Shown here in pieces: positions 10,401 to 21,862 of a stretch of 64,000 nucleotides of DNA. The notes beneath the pieces were generated by a model. The model did no database searches and was not told the DNA's origin. It was given only the letters and a program-made list of their open reading frames with translations. This DNA is from Branchinecta lynchi (Eukaryota; Arthropoda; Branchiopoda; Anostraca; Branchinectidae), in contig JAKZAP010000017.1 in NCBI GenBank assembly GCA_023053575.1, positions 6,827,501-6,891,500 on the forward strand, written 5' to 3'. Position 1 is the stretch's first letter; every line of letters starts with the position of its first letter. The position numbers were made by a program, and so were the translations under genes.

Positions 10401-13400
10401 ATATAAAGCGGAACTACAGAAATGATTTTGAACTTTAGAAATTTAAATGTTTAGAAGGCTTGTTGTTTAAACAACTAAACAAAAAAAATGGTCCAACAGT
10501 ACAGCAAATTAAATATTTAGAGATGACTTACGCAGTATATGAGTACTTGTTGTTATGTCTGTTGATGAGGAATTTGACAACAGGCTGAAAATATAACAAC
10601 GAATTAGCTTCCAAATACATTCTGCCGATGTCACTTCTATCAATCCGATTTATTTGTAACCCGTTAGATGGTGGGCATGTAGACCTAGTGACGGAGTACA
10701 AAAAAGAAGACAAAAAACAACAAAGAAAAAAGACAACGCACATGGCAAAACTTTACACTAAACACAGAACAAACATGGCTACAGATTACACGAAGAGGGA
10801 AGACCACTGGTGGTTCAGTTCAATGATCTTAGCCGGCAGAACCAGTTGGAATGTATGTGCCAAAAAAGAATTACTGGTCCAAGGGGGCAAATGCAGCAGA
10901 TGCTTAGCAAATTTAAAATATATCTTATTCCTCGTTATATTAGGAGGAAACAAAGCAATTACCATCCCAACTAGAATCTCACAACATGAAAGAGATGTAG
11001 TAGCTGTTTTGGTAAGGCACTTATGAATTATAGAATAGGCTGCGGTTCCATCCGGCAGTTTTGGGGATACCAAATCCCCAAAACTGTATTGACGGGACAC
11101 CTATGACGTCATAAAAGCTTCCCCTCAGTCCATTTATTAGCACGATAACTCCCTTGCAGTTAAGATATTTTCTTCAAACTTGGTGCGAGTACTCGTTGGG
11201 TCAAAGCCAGTGACGGGCAAATTCGATCATGAAGGGATTCGAATCCACCGTTTTGGCAGAGGATTCGAATACAGAATCAAATCCAGATTCGAATCCAACC
11301 TTAAAGGACCCCTCTTGCTTATTCTGCCTTTTATAATATAATTAGCTCCCATATGGAATTATAAGCTTCTAAAATCCCCAATTTCTTCATTGTTTCGTTT
11401 CGTAGCTACGAATTTTTAGCGCTTTTTCAGCCTTGCAGAGTTGTCCCGTCCTCCAACAAAAAGTTTGACGGAATCTCAAATGTCTGATGACAACTCTGTC
11501 ACATACGGATAGGAATTCTATTTATTACTTCTTTTATTTGCTTAGTTTTCCTACTTTTTAACCAAGGCACGTTGAGTTTTCAAATATTTTGCGCCCAGCC
11601 ACCGTGTCGGAGAGTAGGAAGGCTGAATATAGTCGACAAGCGCTAACAAGAGAATCGCTGGAAAGTAATGGTATTTCCAAAAACATTTTTGCTGATTCAT
11701 TTCATAGGGAAAAGATCATTTCTAGTAAGAGTCGTGCTTTAAAAAAAAGTATATGGGTTATACTTTAATAATCTTAGTATAAAAACACCATTGCTACCGC
11801 AAATGAGACGACTGGTTGGGCCACGAAAAACAAGGAAGGGCAAAACCCATGTTCTTATTTTGTTCTTGCTTAAGACAGAACACCTTTTTTGGTGAATCCT
11901 TCTTCTTCTCCCTCCAATAACGCTGACTAACCAGGCCCAAGCCGTCTGAAGAACTGCATTATCCTTATTTCTAGGTTTTATTAGTTTTTGGGATCCCAAA
12001 ACGAAAGTGGAGGGTTACCTATGACATCGCAAAAGTTGTCCGTCTGTCCATCTGTCCGTCCGTCTGTCGGCAGGACAACTCTCGAAGGGAATGAGATATT
12101 TATATAAAACTTGTTGTGAGGATTCTTCGAGTCAAGGGAAAGGTCGTGTTCGTACATGGGCCCGATAGGTGCATATTTAGGAGAGGGGGAGGGGTTTCAA
12201 ATTAAGAGGCGAAAAAAATATTTTTTAAAAGCTAATGAGATAGTCGCTTAAGGGGCAAGACGACATGCTCAACACGAATATGAAAATCATTTTCTCGCCG
12301 GACAAGTAGTTCACCGGGAATCCGGCCAAAATCGGAAAGTTTGTCAAAAGTTGATTAGATGTCGGATTTAGGGGTAAGGAGAAATGCTGGATCCGAATAC
12401 AAAAATGATTTTCTCGTCGGACAAGTAGATCGCTCGGAATCCGGCCAAACCGGAAAATTTGTCAAAAACAAAAGTTTAATCGGAAGTGGATTAGAGGTTC
12501 GATTTAAGGACAGGGAAACATGCTGAATCCGAATATGATAACTATTATCTCGCCGGACAAGAACATTTCCCGAAATCCGGTCAAAACCAGAAAATTTGTT
12601 TGCATGAATTTCATAAGGTGTTCGATTTACGGGTAAGAAGACATGCTAAATTCGTGTATGACAATCATTTTCTACCTGGACACATAGTTCGCCACGAATC
12701 CGGCTGAAATCGGAAAATCTGTTAAAAGTTGAAGTTTTATCTGAAGTTGATTAGAAGCTCGCAAAGGGGTAAGGAGATACGCTGAATCCGTTTTTGAACT
12801 TTAATTTTGCAAGACAAGTAGTTCGTCAGGAATCCGGCTGAAACTGGAAATTTGGCAAAAGTAATGCACGAACTTTCGTCAAAGTAAATATGACGCAGGC
12901 TATAGGCGTTTAAACACAAACGCTGAATCCATATTTGAACTTGGCCTTCTCAGATGATTAGCATTCGCCTTTATCGGTTTCTAATTTTATTACTGGATAA
13001 GACCCGATTGTCTCGATCAGATATTAAATTTTTGGGATCCCATCGAAACCTTTTGGTCTTGTTTTTTCCCAAAGTTGTTAGTTTTCTGAAGAAACGGGTG
13101 TTTCTTGTGCAAGCCATGTAATCAGCCTCCCCCCCCCCCCCCCCAAACAAAAAAAGGATTGCAAAAAGACTAAAATGTGGTCGACCTCTCTAAATCTCTA
13201 GACGGACAAGTACAAAAAGCTACTAAGACATAAATGACTTTCCAAGGGATTTAATCTTGTTAGGTGGGTTCCAGCCTTCTACCAAATGGTACTAAAAGCT
13301 AACACCGATTTTATCCCAATATCTGCAAATACACGGTCAAGGTTTCCCTGGCGGATATTCTTCATTTTTATAATAAAGATCAACTTTTCTCCACTTTCCC

Positions 13401-16400
13401 ATGGAACTGATGATGGTGAAGGAAATCCTCGCAGAAATTTCAGTCCACAAGCACCCGACCCTGACGGTAGCCTATGAAAGGATTTACAGACTGGTACAAC
13501 GGTTGTGGCTTTAGTAGGCTAACTATAACAGGAGTTTGGAACGCATCCTTAGTATATTGGCTACTAACTTTGGTGGATGTGAGAAGAAAATGCTGTTCCT
13601 CTTTCTGAGAAGTAATCAGAGGGATACGGCAAGTCGCTTCAAGGTGCTTGTCCTTCTTCTTTATGGCAGCTTCACAGGCAGCAATGAGATCTAAGATGAA
13701 ATAAAACGTTATGAGGTCTTGAGGATCGATTATGAGTTGCGTTTTTGCAGATACCATGGTATATGCTACCACAGTAACTGAATCTGTAGTTAGTCGTTTT
13801 TGCAGTTAACGTGGTATCTGATACACGTTTCTCTGCAAAAACGACTATTGCCGAAATTGCACTTTTCGAAGTCATCCCAAAAGAAAAACTGATATCCAGT
13901 TACAAGTGCCTGCTAAGTGCTAAACTTCTTTCTCTCCAATCTGACAAAATTTGATGAAAGTGATAAAACGATGAATTACAACGGTCGGACCATGTACACC
14001 GCGTGCCGGTGCCAGTGCCGGAAAGGTGTTGGGAATGAGTGTACATGTGGCGCCGGAAAGCGAATATCCCTTCAGATTCTACAAAAAAGCTAGTTCAGAT
14101 AGGCCTCAGAAGCACTCCCAACCCAACACCTATCACTAAGATATTGTAATCTATTTGTTAACTTTAAAACTCAGCAGTGCCTAGGCCTACAGCAAATTAC
14201 ACCAGGCTTTGGCTTTTTTTTTAGTGCCGCGCATAACCGCTCTTATGACGAACAAGCTTCTATCGAACACAGTGATCGGGATGTCATTGTAATACGGTGG
14301 GTGAAGGAGAGAAGTTGGACCTTCGGACCTCTGGTCCTGTACTGTATAATCGGTAGCGTGGGGGAGGCTCGTGGGGTCTATCTCCTAGGGCGTTATAGAG
14401 TCAAACAAACTAGAGTGCGAGTATAGGTTTAATAAACGTTACGACTTACTTAATACACGGAGAGCGTGCACTTGTAGTTTCACTATAGCACTGTTACCTT
14501 AAGACTGGCTTAAGATCGACTGACTCCCTTTCTACATATATCTTTGCCCTTATATAGTCGTATTTCCTTGGAACGCTTCCGCTTCTCTTAGAGCTCCTTG
14601 GAGCATGATACTGGCAACACTTGGCAAGGGAACGAAGTAAGGGAATGGAGGCTTCTGCGACAAAATAAGATCTTTGCGAGACTCCCTCGAATCAAACGAT
14701 GGTTCAGGGGACTTTCGCTCGTTTGGGCATCATTTCCCGGTGAGGGGGCGCCGGGGTTCCTCTCATTACATCATGTCTACCTCAATGTCACCCGATGCAT
14801 CGAAGTAAGACACAAACGCGGCAAGCGTAAATATGAGTGTAATGTCGATAGAGGGATAGAGTAAAACCTTTGATATCTAATAAAATATGCTTACGAATGG
14901 ACGGAATTAAAAGGTTAAGATAGTTGGATGAATCAGTATCTTAGGAACGACTTATCCTTTAAGACGTCGGACATTTTAATTTAGTTGTTTAATTTTTGTG
15001 TATTTTTTATCTTTCATATAGTTAAGAGTGATGTTGTAGAGATGATCTTTTGTTTTTTAATTAATATATATTATCGTGCTTCTCAGTTTTGAACAACATA
15101 GATGCGTAAGTGCATAAATCCACTGTCGTCCTCTGTTTCCTGACCGAAGATTAAAAATTAAGTGTCGTTTTCTATGTTTGTATGTGTTTTGTTTACTTTC
15201 TTCATTTACTCCGCCTTTCCGAAATGGCGGGTCATAAATAAAATTCTTACTTATTACTTACTTAAACGCACATAGCAACATAGAAGACGCGTAAGTGACA
15301 CTACAAACTATGCGAAAACGGACACGAATATAATTGAAGGAGAATGGTTTCACATCTGTCTACGCAAGCGGCTAGCTGGCCAAAGCATTATTTGATCAGT
15401 ATGAGCATTCGTGAACCAATTATTGTTCAAGCTTGCGAGTCCGAATTGTCGATCCTAAAGGGGAAATACCCTGAAGCCGAAATTAGAATGTGCACAAGGG
15501 CGCTACGTCACGCCTATTAGTCGCAGCTGATCCAATTGTTTATTGTTACTGACTTTCCTATAATACTGTCCTCATAGTGTATAAAAAGATACAGTTTATG
15601 TTCCAATATTTGAACATACATAACTCCTCTGAAACTCTCTGGGTTCTGAAAAGATTGTAATCCCACCCCGGCTGTTTTAACCTCCCTCGGACCCTGTGCC
15701 ATTCACGAGAAATACCAAAAACCGGTATTCCTGACGAATGAACTGCTCGGAAACCGTAATCGCAGCCTGATCCACCTCAAAAAGAGCCAAACACTGCATA
15801 TGCAGAAATCAGCGTAATGCGGTTAGGGGATACAAATCTCCTAGGAAGTTCAAAATCTCCTTAGTTTATCTTACATCGGGATCCCTTCGTAAAAACATAT
15901 CCGATTTGTTCTTGTTATGCTACGAAACAATTCTTCCATGCGATCGGAAACTGTTCAGATGTGTGACTTTCGCAACTTCAAGACAGCAGAAAGAGACAAA
16001 TTTACAGCTTCAATTCTTCATAACCCTAAAGAGATTCAGCCTCACCAGTTATGCAGTAATACTTTGCTTCGGTTAGCAGTTCAATGAGTTCTGTCTGAGG
16101 CTCAGGTAGCGGCACACTTCCATCTCTCAGAAAATTCAAAATTGTGTTGAAGTGTTTTCCACTTCTGTCTACGAGGATCCAACCTAAAACAAAGAAAACT
16201 TTCAGATACAGACCAACCAAAAACCAACATACTGAAACAAACAATGGCAGGTTCGTTTAAGTAATGAGATCATAAGATCAAGATCGTAATAAAATAAAAT
16301 AAGATCGTAATAAGATCAAAACCTTTCTTAAAATCAATTGCTATCAAATTCGACCATTTACCGGGCTCATCAACATGCTTAAAAATAAAATGGTGAAGAC

Positions 16401-19400
16401 TGGTTAGCTAATAGGTCGTATGAAGAGTTACTACGTAAATTCGAAATCACCTCCTTACATGAACGAAGGCTGAAACTCTGCATGGAGTTTGGTGTCAAAT
16501 CGCTGAATCATCCGATCCACAAAAATATTTTCGCTTCTGAAAAGCTGTCAAAAAGGCTTCCTCGCAAGGTAGCTTCTACGGTTGAAAAGTTGCAGCCAAT
16601 TAAATGTGCCCACCAGAGGTTTGCAAAGAGTTTTGTCCCTTCATTTTTAAAGTTGTACAACGAAGCATAAGCTGAGCTGAAAGTTTAAATTTATCATGTT
16701 ATTTATGACCGCTGTATATGCGTAGGCCTATTATGTGTGTGTTCATTTATATCCATGACTATACCGAACAAATTTGGCGTGAGTCACGATCAGTTTTTGG
16801 CGAATAAAAAGATTTATCTATCTATCTATCAGATACAGACCAACCAGAAACCAGCATACTGAAACAAACAATGGCAGGTTCGTTTTTTGCATTCCCCAAC
16901 ATTATCCCTGACACTCGACAGCCTGCGATCCTTGCAAACAAGGGCCGAAATACCGCTGCCAAAGCTTCATAGCTGACATATTCATTTTATCCACTGGTTG
17001 AATATATGTTTCCCAGTCAGCTTGTGATCAAGGAGTATTTAGAGTTCAACTGAAACGGCAGCTTATATTACATCTGATTTTGAATACACTGCAATATTTC
17101 GACTTGTCTTAAGGTATTTTATATTTTTTCATCTGGGCTCTAGTAATAACGTTCATAGTGTGTGCTGCTTGCACGAAAGCCCAAACTCCTCCAGACGCGG
17201 AGAACTTGAATTTCAGCAGAGGCCTGAATTTCCAGAATTAAGATGCTGAGCTTGGACAAGTTAGGCCTGTAGAAAGTAGGAACAAGGAATATCAAATATC
17301 AAACAATGGACACATCCCCTAGTTGGTAAATCTTAAAAACTACGACAAATATACCATGTGTAGAGAAGTCCCTCAAAGCTAGAGGGTAAACACTAAACAA
17401 AATTTAATTTGTGCATGCTTTGTTTCACACTACAATCTGTTAATGCGTGCTACCACACTGTCAGAAGTTTTATAACAGATAGCACAACAACGTGCAGTTT
17501 CAACAGATAACACTTATGATATTGGCTGTTATGTTTTTCAAACATTCCACATTAAAATACTATGCATGCAAAAAGAGCTGAAACACAGCTGAAAAAACAT
17601 ATGCTGACATTTTTGTTAGTCATCATGATATCCAAAAAGTCAGCAGATCCTTTTCCTGCAGTTGTTTGCTCCTCCTGGCGATGCTGGTTATGCATAATGT
17701 TTAATGCATAATATTAAAACATTTACAAAATCGTAACAGATAAAATCCCCAGTATTAGTTGAGTTTTTTGTCTCTGGTTCCTGTTCCGTGTTCTGTGTTC
17801 ACAGTTGTCTGGTTTGGGTAAAAAACGGTGTTTTGCTTACGCTGTTCTGTCGTGTTTTGTTGCTGTTCTGATGAAAACGAAAATTTAGGATACTGAGCAT
17901 GTCATAAGCGGAAAATCTGTTAAATTGCAAACTATATTCCAAAACGACCATACTTTAGGATCCAGCTTTATCCTCCAAACTTCTGCAATTCTTTCTTTTC
18001 TATCTGTGAACCTCTTTGCAATTTTCTATCTGAACAGTGATAAAACATACTAGGAGAGCAAGTTCTGTGTTTTGCAAAATAGACAGCGGAACAGAGAACA
18101 CAGAACACAGAACAGTGTAAAAAAATGGGAAAATGAGAAACAGTGTGTTCCATGATTTGACAAGTATGGGAAAAATACAAAACAGAGAGAAAACAGCGAA
18201 CAGAACAGAGACAAAAAACGCAACTATTGTGTCTTGTAACTGTGCATCCTCGTGGTGTTATCTGTTATGAAACTTCTGATATATTCCGACCTAACACACA
18301 GGCTACCAAGAGACCAAGTCAGCAGAAATCACAAGACTGGACAGCTACAGGCAGGGGCTCATTAGCCTTTTCCTTGCTTTAGAAAGGTATTTTCAGGTTA
18401 TTAACTTTAGTAACTTGTCCTGTTTCATCACTATGTAAATCACACAAGCAATTCGAGCTCAGGTAAAAATGAGATGATACTGTTTGAAAATAAAACACAT
18501 CTGACAGTGCAAAATGGATATGTCAGCTGAATTTTATTCGAGCTATATTCTGGCCCTTCTTGGCAAGGGTCCTTTTCAGGCTCACGGCCGCTCAAGTTGG
18601 AAAAATGAACTTGTGGAAATGTTTTTCAACAAGTTGCAGCATTCCAAATGCTTTTCTTCTAAACACCTGCCGACCATGCCAAAATGGTTTTGAAGTCACC
18701 TTCCATTTCCAATTTTATTAACCACCTTTTCTAGGTTTATTTATGCTGAGGTCAACCAAAATAGATTGGGGCATGACTATTTGCACCAGCATTTTTCTGT
18801 TGGAAGTATCTGCATCATTTCCAGTTTTTTTTGCACCAAGCAATTCTCCGAAGTCCAAAGAAGAAATAAAAGTAAGTGGACGACATTTGATCTGAATTAA
18901 TTCAGTCAGGATGGATGTATTTTAATTTAAAGTGTAACCGAAAAGGGATAGGATACAACAATCTAGTTACCCATCACTTGTTCGCTTAAATAATCTTGAA
19001 AACCCGATGAAAAGGTGTTAGTTTGTTTTTCTGATATTTCCAAATAATCGATTATCCCATTGTGCTCACCGCTCTTCCCGTTTTTGTGATAGCTCTATGG
19101 TGCCTGGAACATTTGGCAACAACACCAGCAGCAAACGAGTAAATAAATTGTGAGCGTGTTCCACCCTTCTAACAATAGTTACTAATAGTTACTATTTCCG
19201 TTCCATCCTCACGAAAAGTTACTACGCTGACCGTTCCAACCTTGTCGGAATAGTAACTTATAGTTACTATTTGCTTACCATGCTCGGGACCGTAGTAAGC
19301 GTAGTAACTACGCATCTCTGTAACGTGATTGGTCGGATTCGCCCCTGGCGTGAGATTCTGCTGGAAAATAGAAAAATCGTTCCAGCCTTGATGGCGAAAA

Positions 19401-20072
19401 GCCAGAATTCGTGACGTCATGCGTAGTAACTACGGTAAGTAGGATGGAACACGCTCTGTGTATCAAATAAACAAAGAAGTGTGCCAAAAACAAACTAGAT
19501 ATGGCAGAACGTCGTGTCTGCTAGTGAGGTGTCTTGTGTAGTGATAGTGTAGTGATTTTCGCAGGCAAATTGTGGACGGATTCACCATGGGAAAGCATCC
19601 ACATTTCCAACGTCCCTACTGAAGGCTACTGTGGACAGAATGAAAATCCCTAATGGGTGTTGTAATAATTCAATGTATTTGAATCTAAGATGTAAAAATA
19701 AGTTGCATATTCAGTTAAACTTTAATATTCCACATTTAATCCTTGCAAATTAGTCTTTATTTACACTAGGGGTGGTGCAAATGGCAAGGCATCCTGTACC
19801 CTGCCTTTACCCTTCTGTACCTCTCCTACATTTCACAAACTTAGGATCTTCAGAAAAAACGATATAGGCTACCTGCCTTCAGAATCGGTGAGAACTTCTA
19901 TTCTTCCACTGAACATAGCTCTCAACATTGTGTCATTCTTAATCAAAGTTCCAATTGTTGTGTAGAAGAGGCTACCACCAACATTCAGCTTTACATACTG
20001 GGAGGGGCTTCCTTTGATGACCGTCTTCTGATCTGCAGAAGGAACTTCCACGCTCGAAGCTTTCTCGCTCAT
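7348..20072 (-). CDS. KCTD10: BACURD-type BTB adaptor for CUL3 (KCTD10/KCTD13/TNFAIP1 family), six exons, C-terminus not found
   Basis: The join 20072-19877, 16183-16046, 13690-13569, 10584-10532, 9312-9114, 7476-7348 gives 279 codons. Members form BTB pentamers that recruit substrates such as RhoA to CUL3 ubiquitin ligase. Seen: BTB/T1 domain from about residue 25 ([65 protein letters not shown]); [80 protein letters not shown]; and [19 protein letters not shown]. One family member is expected in invertebrates, so the vertebrate symbol is only a family label. Exon 6 ends at an ACC/GTAAGT donor. The basic C-terminal RRIH(V/I)KR segment was not seen in the remaining 7.3 kb and may lie outside the window or have diverged. 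Confidence 0.93.
7584..7805 (+). CDS. Unrecognised 73-codon open frame, doubtful
   Basis: [20 protein letters not shown] and [16 protein letters not shown] look like an acidic then basic low-complexity protein piece. No family recognised. It lies antisense within BACURD intron 5, and an open frame of this length can arise by chance. Confidence 0.12.
   Translation: MKTRQILLPPSSVFDEDFDYRTPICILGDEVLAGPVTERLQPADRDSGKDSKKRRGKSSCPLPSVLTLSSVNR
7835..8028. repeat. 194-bp near-perfect palindrome
   Basis: Left arm starts TAGTGCGAACACACGATCAG, right arm ends CTGATCGTGTGTTCGCACTA. The centre is CATATGGAAAAGTTGAAAT facing its complement. A single-arm relative is at 43881-43979. In BACURD intron 5, between exons 6 and 5. 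Confidence 0.88.
8436..8695. mobile_element. GAGCGTGTTCC MITE, copy 1 (3-bp target duplication GAA)
   Basis: Starts GAGCGTGTTCCACCCTACTT and ends GGGTGGAGCACCCTC, flanked by GAA on both sides (8433-8435 and 8696-8698). Internal TAGTTACTA words and GTGGTAAGC are typical of the family. In BACURD intron 5. Confidence 0.85.
8709..8992. mobile_element. GAGCGTGTTCC MITE, copy 2 (duplication CAA)
   Basis: Starts GAGCGTATTCC, ends GGAACACGCTC, flanked by CAA at 8706-8708 and 8993-8995. It lies 13 bp from copy 1, in the same orientation. Confidence 0.87.
9114..9312 (-). CDS. KCTD10: BACURD exon 5 (C-terminal domain)
   Basis: 199 bp. Acceptor GTTTTCAG/GGCATCC at 9313; donor ACAAAG/GTAAGT at 9114, phase 0. 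Encodes [37 protein letters not shown] and [25 protein letters not shown] begins about 55 bp upstream of the acceptor. Confidence 0.95.
9362..9632. mobile_element. CACTACGGAGTAGCG MITE, copy 1
   Basis: Left AAAGCAAAATAACACTACGG and right TAGTGTTATTTTGCTCTGG are inverted. Shares GGTCTGCACACATCGAGGAA and AGCGCCGCTCACT with the copy at 62.3 kb. In BACURD intron 4, next to exon 5. Confidence 0.75.
10300..10380 (+). repeat. GAGGACCCTTGCCAAGAAGGGCC interspersed repeat, copy 1
   Basis: AGAGGACCCTTGCCAAGAAG then GGCCAAAATATAA. Other copies: 18525-18610 (minus), 37545-37650, 50255-50340, 51100-51165 (plus), 60360-60440 (minus). The consensus continues TAATAAAATGTAGCTGACTT. Confidence 0.65.
10532..10584 (-). 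CDS. KCTD10: BACURD exon 4 (53 bp)
   Basis: Acceptor TATATTTTCAG/CCTGTTG at 10585; donor ACTGC/GTAAGT at 10532. Encodes [17 protein letters not shown]. Short, but the asparagine-tyrosine block is characteristic of the family and both splice sites are strong. Confidence 0.92.
10590..11985. other. KCTD10: BACURD intron 3, part without recognised elements
   Basis: Open frames at 10628-11026 plus and 11100-10786 minus have no recognisable content. Around 11220-11310 there are three GATTCGAATCC-like words, a local repeat rather than a tRNA arm. Confidence 0.5.
11988..13063 (-). mobile_element. GGGATCCC Helitron-like element, copy C
   Basis: Complete on the minus strand: 3' terminus TTGGGATCCCAAAACG near 11988, GTCCGTC microsatellite at 12038-12070, five or six core units, and 5' terminus TTGGGATCCCATCGAAACC near 13031 with TTTTGGTCTTGTT. 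In BACURD intron 3. Confidence 0.82.
13569..13690 (-). CDS. KCTD10: BACURD exon 3
   Basis: 122 bp. Acceptor TTTCATCTTAG/ATCTC at 13691; donor ACCAAA/GTTAGT at 13569. Encodes [18 protein letters not shown] and [19 protein letters not shown], the linker between the BTB and C-terminal domain. Frame is kept at both ends. Confidence 0.9.
13700..16040. other. KCTD10: BACURD intron 2
   Basis: Contains a small hairpin at 13788-13850, an unrecognised open frame at 14598-14864 plus and a LINE tail at 15190-15270. Nothing else is identified. Confidence 0.5.
15190..15270 (+). repeat. LINE 3' tail with (ACTT)n
   Basis: GAAATGGCGGGTCATAAATAAA followed by CTTACTTATTACTTACTTA. The same end occurs inverted at 1612-1650 (TTTATTTATAACCCGCCATT). 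Confidence 0.6.
16046..16183 (-). CDS. KCTD10: BACURD exon 2 (second half of BTB)
   Basis: 138 bp. Acceptor GTTTTAG/GTTGGATC at 16184; donor ATAACTG/GTGAGG at 16046. Encodes [20 protein letters not shown] and [13 protein letters not shown] 55-bp target duplication of a LINE begins 21 bp upstream of this exon in the intron. Confidence 0.93.
16204..16258. repeat. Left target duplication of the LINE
   Basis: Begins AGATACAGACCAACCAAAAA and ends GGCAGGTTCGTTT; matches 16831-16885 with very few differences. Confidence 0.9.
16259..16830 (+). mobile_element. 5'-truncated LINE with 55-bp target duplication
   Basis: The C-terminal end of a LINE ORF ([19 protein letters not shown], then [12 protein letters not shown] and stop) is followed by a 3' UTR and a (TCTA)n tail at 16815-16830. 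The flanks 16204-16258 and 16831-16885 are near-identical 55-bp direct repeats. In BACURD intron 1, starting 76 bp upstream of exon 2. Confidence 0.88.
16831..16885. repeat. Right target duplication of the LINE
   Basis: Begins AGATACAGACCAACCAGAAA and ends GGCAGGTTCGTTT, right after the (TCTA)n tail. Confidence 0.9.
17456..18284. mobile_element. CACTGTCAGAAGTTTC MITE, copy 3 (long version)
   Basis: Left end CACTGTCAGAAGTTTTATAA with CAGATAGCACAACAACG; right end GTGTTATCTGTTATGAAACT. Internal hairpin around 17580-17690 (CAGCAGATCC and partner). The last bases of the right end are decayed. In BACURD intron 1. Confidence 0.7.
19152..19456. mobile_element. GAGCGTGTTCC MITE, copy 3 (305 bp, duplication TGT)
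   Basis: Ends GAGCGTGTTCCACCC and GGATGGAACACGCTC, flanked by TGT at 19149-19151 and 19457-19459. Nearly identical to the copy at 50.7 kb, with the same 305-bp length, so both are recent. In BACURD intron 1. Confidence 0.93.
19877..20072 (-). CDS. KCTD10: BACURD exon 1 of the model (start codon, N-terminal half of BTB)
   Basis: Starts [12 protein letters not shown]; ends LTDSE plus one base (GAA G). The reading frame is open two codons further (TTG GAT GAC ATG), preceded by TTTCGTCAG, which could be an acceptor. Vertebrate relatives begin with a similar Glu-Glu-Met-Ser, so a still earlier first exon holding the true ATG is possible. The donor at 19876-19875 is GC, not GT (see finding). Confidence 0.88.
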
Positions 20073-20081
20073 GTCATCCAA

Positions 20082-21720
20082 CTGACGAAATTAAGACTCG
20101 TACAAACTCGGTGCCAGCTCTTTCAGAACAAGCAGCTCTTTCAGAATAAGCTTATTTTGGGCTTTGGAGTTGGGCCTTTTTTCGTTCAAAAATATTCTAT
20201 CTAGGCTGCATTTATTATTTCTCCGGTCGCTCGGGTCGCTCCGGTCAACGGATCCCGCTTCCAGCAGAGGACAGGCGACGCAGATGGTAGAAATGAAAGC
20301 TTCTGATTGGCTAGCTTTAGCGTGGACAGCTCATATTCCGCAGATATTTCTGCAGCGGGCTTATCGGTGTTGATCTATGTCACAGACAGTGGAGTCTGGA
20401 ATGGATTTTGTCTGAAGGTACGAGAAAACCTATTGGGATCCGAATTGTAAACATAATTGCTTTTGTCTTAACTTCTTTGCTCTTTTAGCCTACTTTCTAA
20501 TGAAAAATACAGACTCATGCTCCCACCTGACGTCCCAAGTAATAGTCGAATCCGTCAGTGCAGTAAGCTTGTGAACGCCAAACCAGAACGAAGAGATTCG
20601 CCAAGTCATTCGTGCCATTTTTTCCTGAATGCTATATTACAGAGATATAGTGCTTTGTTTGTTTTTATTTATTGTAATGAAAGGCGTAATTTTAAATTTA
20701 GCGTCTCGACTCCTCCGGGAATAAGAGCTATTTTATAAACGATTCCAACAATAAATAAAAGACATACGGATCGCTCTGGTCTTTGCTGCCAATAAAAGCC
20801 TGAATAAAAGCCTTCGGAATAAGAATGAAAAAATGGACTACGGATTACGTATGGATGAAACTTACGCCCAATCCGTTGGCAAAAGGTAGCTTTATCCGGG
20901 GCTAGAGGAATAAAAAGAGGCTGCGGCTCGAAAATGGTGTTTCCGCGATCGTCTGTGTCACGCCCAAGTCTGTCTCAGTGACCAACAAGGTTTTCGTGGC
21001 TCGCACTCGCACAAATTTGACAGAAAAAAACTCTCGAGGTGATGGCTAAAAATTTTGCGGGAATTAAAATTTTCCGGTAAATTCAGACCAAAACATTAAA
21101 ATTAGCTATTTATACACAATATTAGCTACATTCTTCACTTACCAGCATATAAACGCTAATGAGAAATAATGGGTCTGTCGACCTGAAGCAGAGAGCCTAG
21201 ACCAAAAACTGGTGATCCTTCTATTACAAAACGGCAAGGGCGAAAGCTTGATTTATTGAGATTTTATTTTTATTTTCAGACATTCGAAAACACCGCAAAG
21301 ACAAAACGATCTTTCCGCGAGTTTCAGCTTGTGGTTCGACTGTGTCGCAAACACGTCTGTTTCCAAGATGAACATTCCAAAGTACGTGGGACACAAATAT
21401 GCCGGGTAACAACGCCTATAGTGTCTTTTTTTTTCTTTTTGAATAAGATACTATTAGACTTAACTTGTCTAAAGACAACAGTTTATTTCCACCATCAACT
21501 TGAAATCAACTTAAAACTGACATCTGCTCCTGATCAACACACTAAATCGACCTACTGCAAGGCACAGAGCTCAGGCCTTCGCCATCAAGCACCCTCCCTC
21601 CCCCCCCCCCAATAAAGCATAAAAGGTAATAACAGCCATACATTCTTCACGTCTTCCCATACGTTACTAACATATTATGTAAACGCTAATACACTATTCG
21701 GTCTGTCCGAAGCTTCTACC
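20082..21720. other. Region upstream of BACURD
   Basis: Probable promoter and 5' UTR side of the BACURD gene. No first noncoding exon could be fixed. 21249-21415 and 21900-22065 are related to each other (GAGATCTTATTTTTATTTCC, CACCGCAAAGACAAAACG type), a local duplication of about 160 bp. Confidence 0.4.
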
Positions 21721-21724
21721 GGTA

Positions 21725-21862
21725 CACTGTCAGAAATTTCAAAACAGATAACACAAGGATGCGCGGTTTCAACAGACAACACTTGCAATGTAATCTGTTG
21801 TGATTTTGAGAACGTCCCAAACGTCTGTTGAAACTGCGCATCCTTGTGTTATCTGTATAGTT
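21725..21862. mobile_element. CACTGTCAGAAGTTTC MITE, copy 4 (short palindrome)
   Basis: Begins CACTGTCAGAAATTTC after TA; the arms share CAGATAACACAAGGATGCGC and its reverse complement around a short loop. The right end is truncated. Confidence 0.7.

Noticed and set aside
10628..11026. 132-codon open frame on the plus strand in BACURD intron 3
   Set aside because: Overlaps the real exon 4 antisense and has an A-rich, low-complexity composition. No family recognised.
11220..11310. GATTCGAATCC words as a possible tRNA T-arm
   Set aside because: Three such words lie in a row without acceptor or anticodon stems around them; a local repeat.
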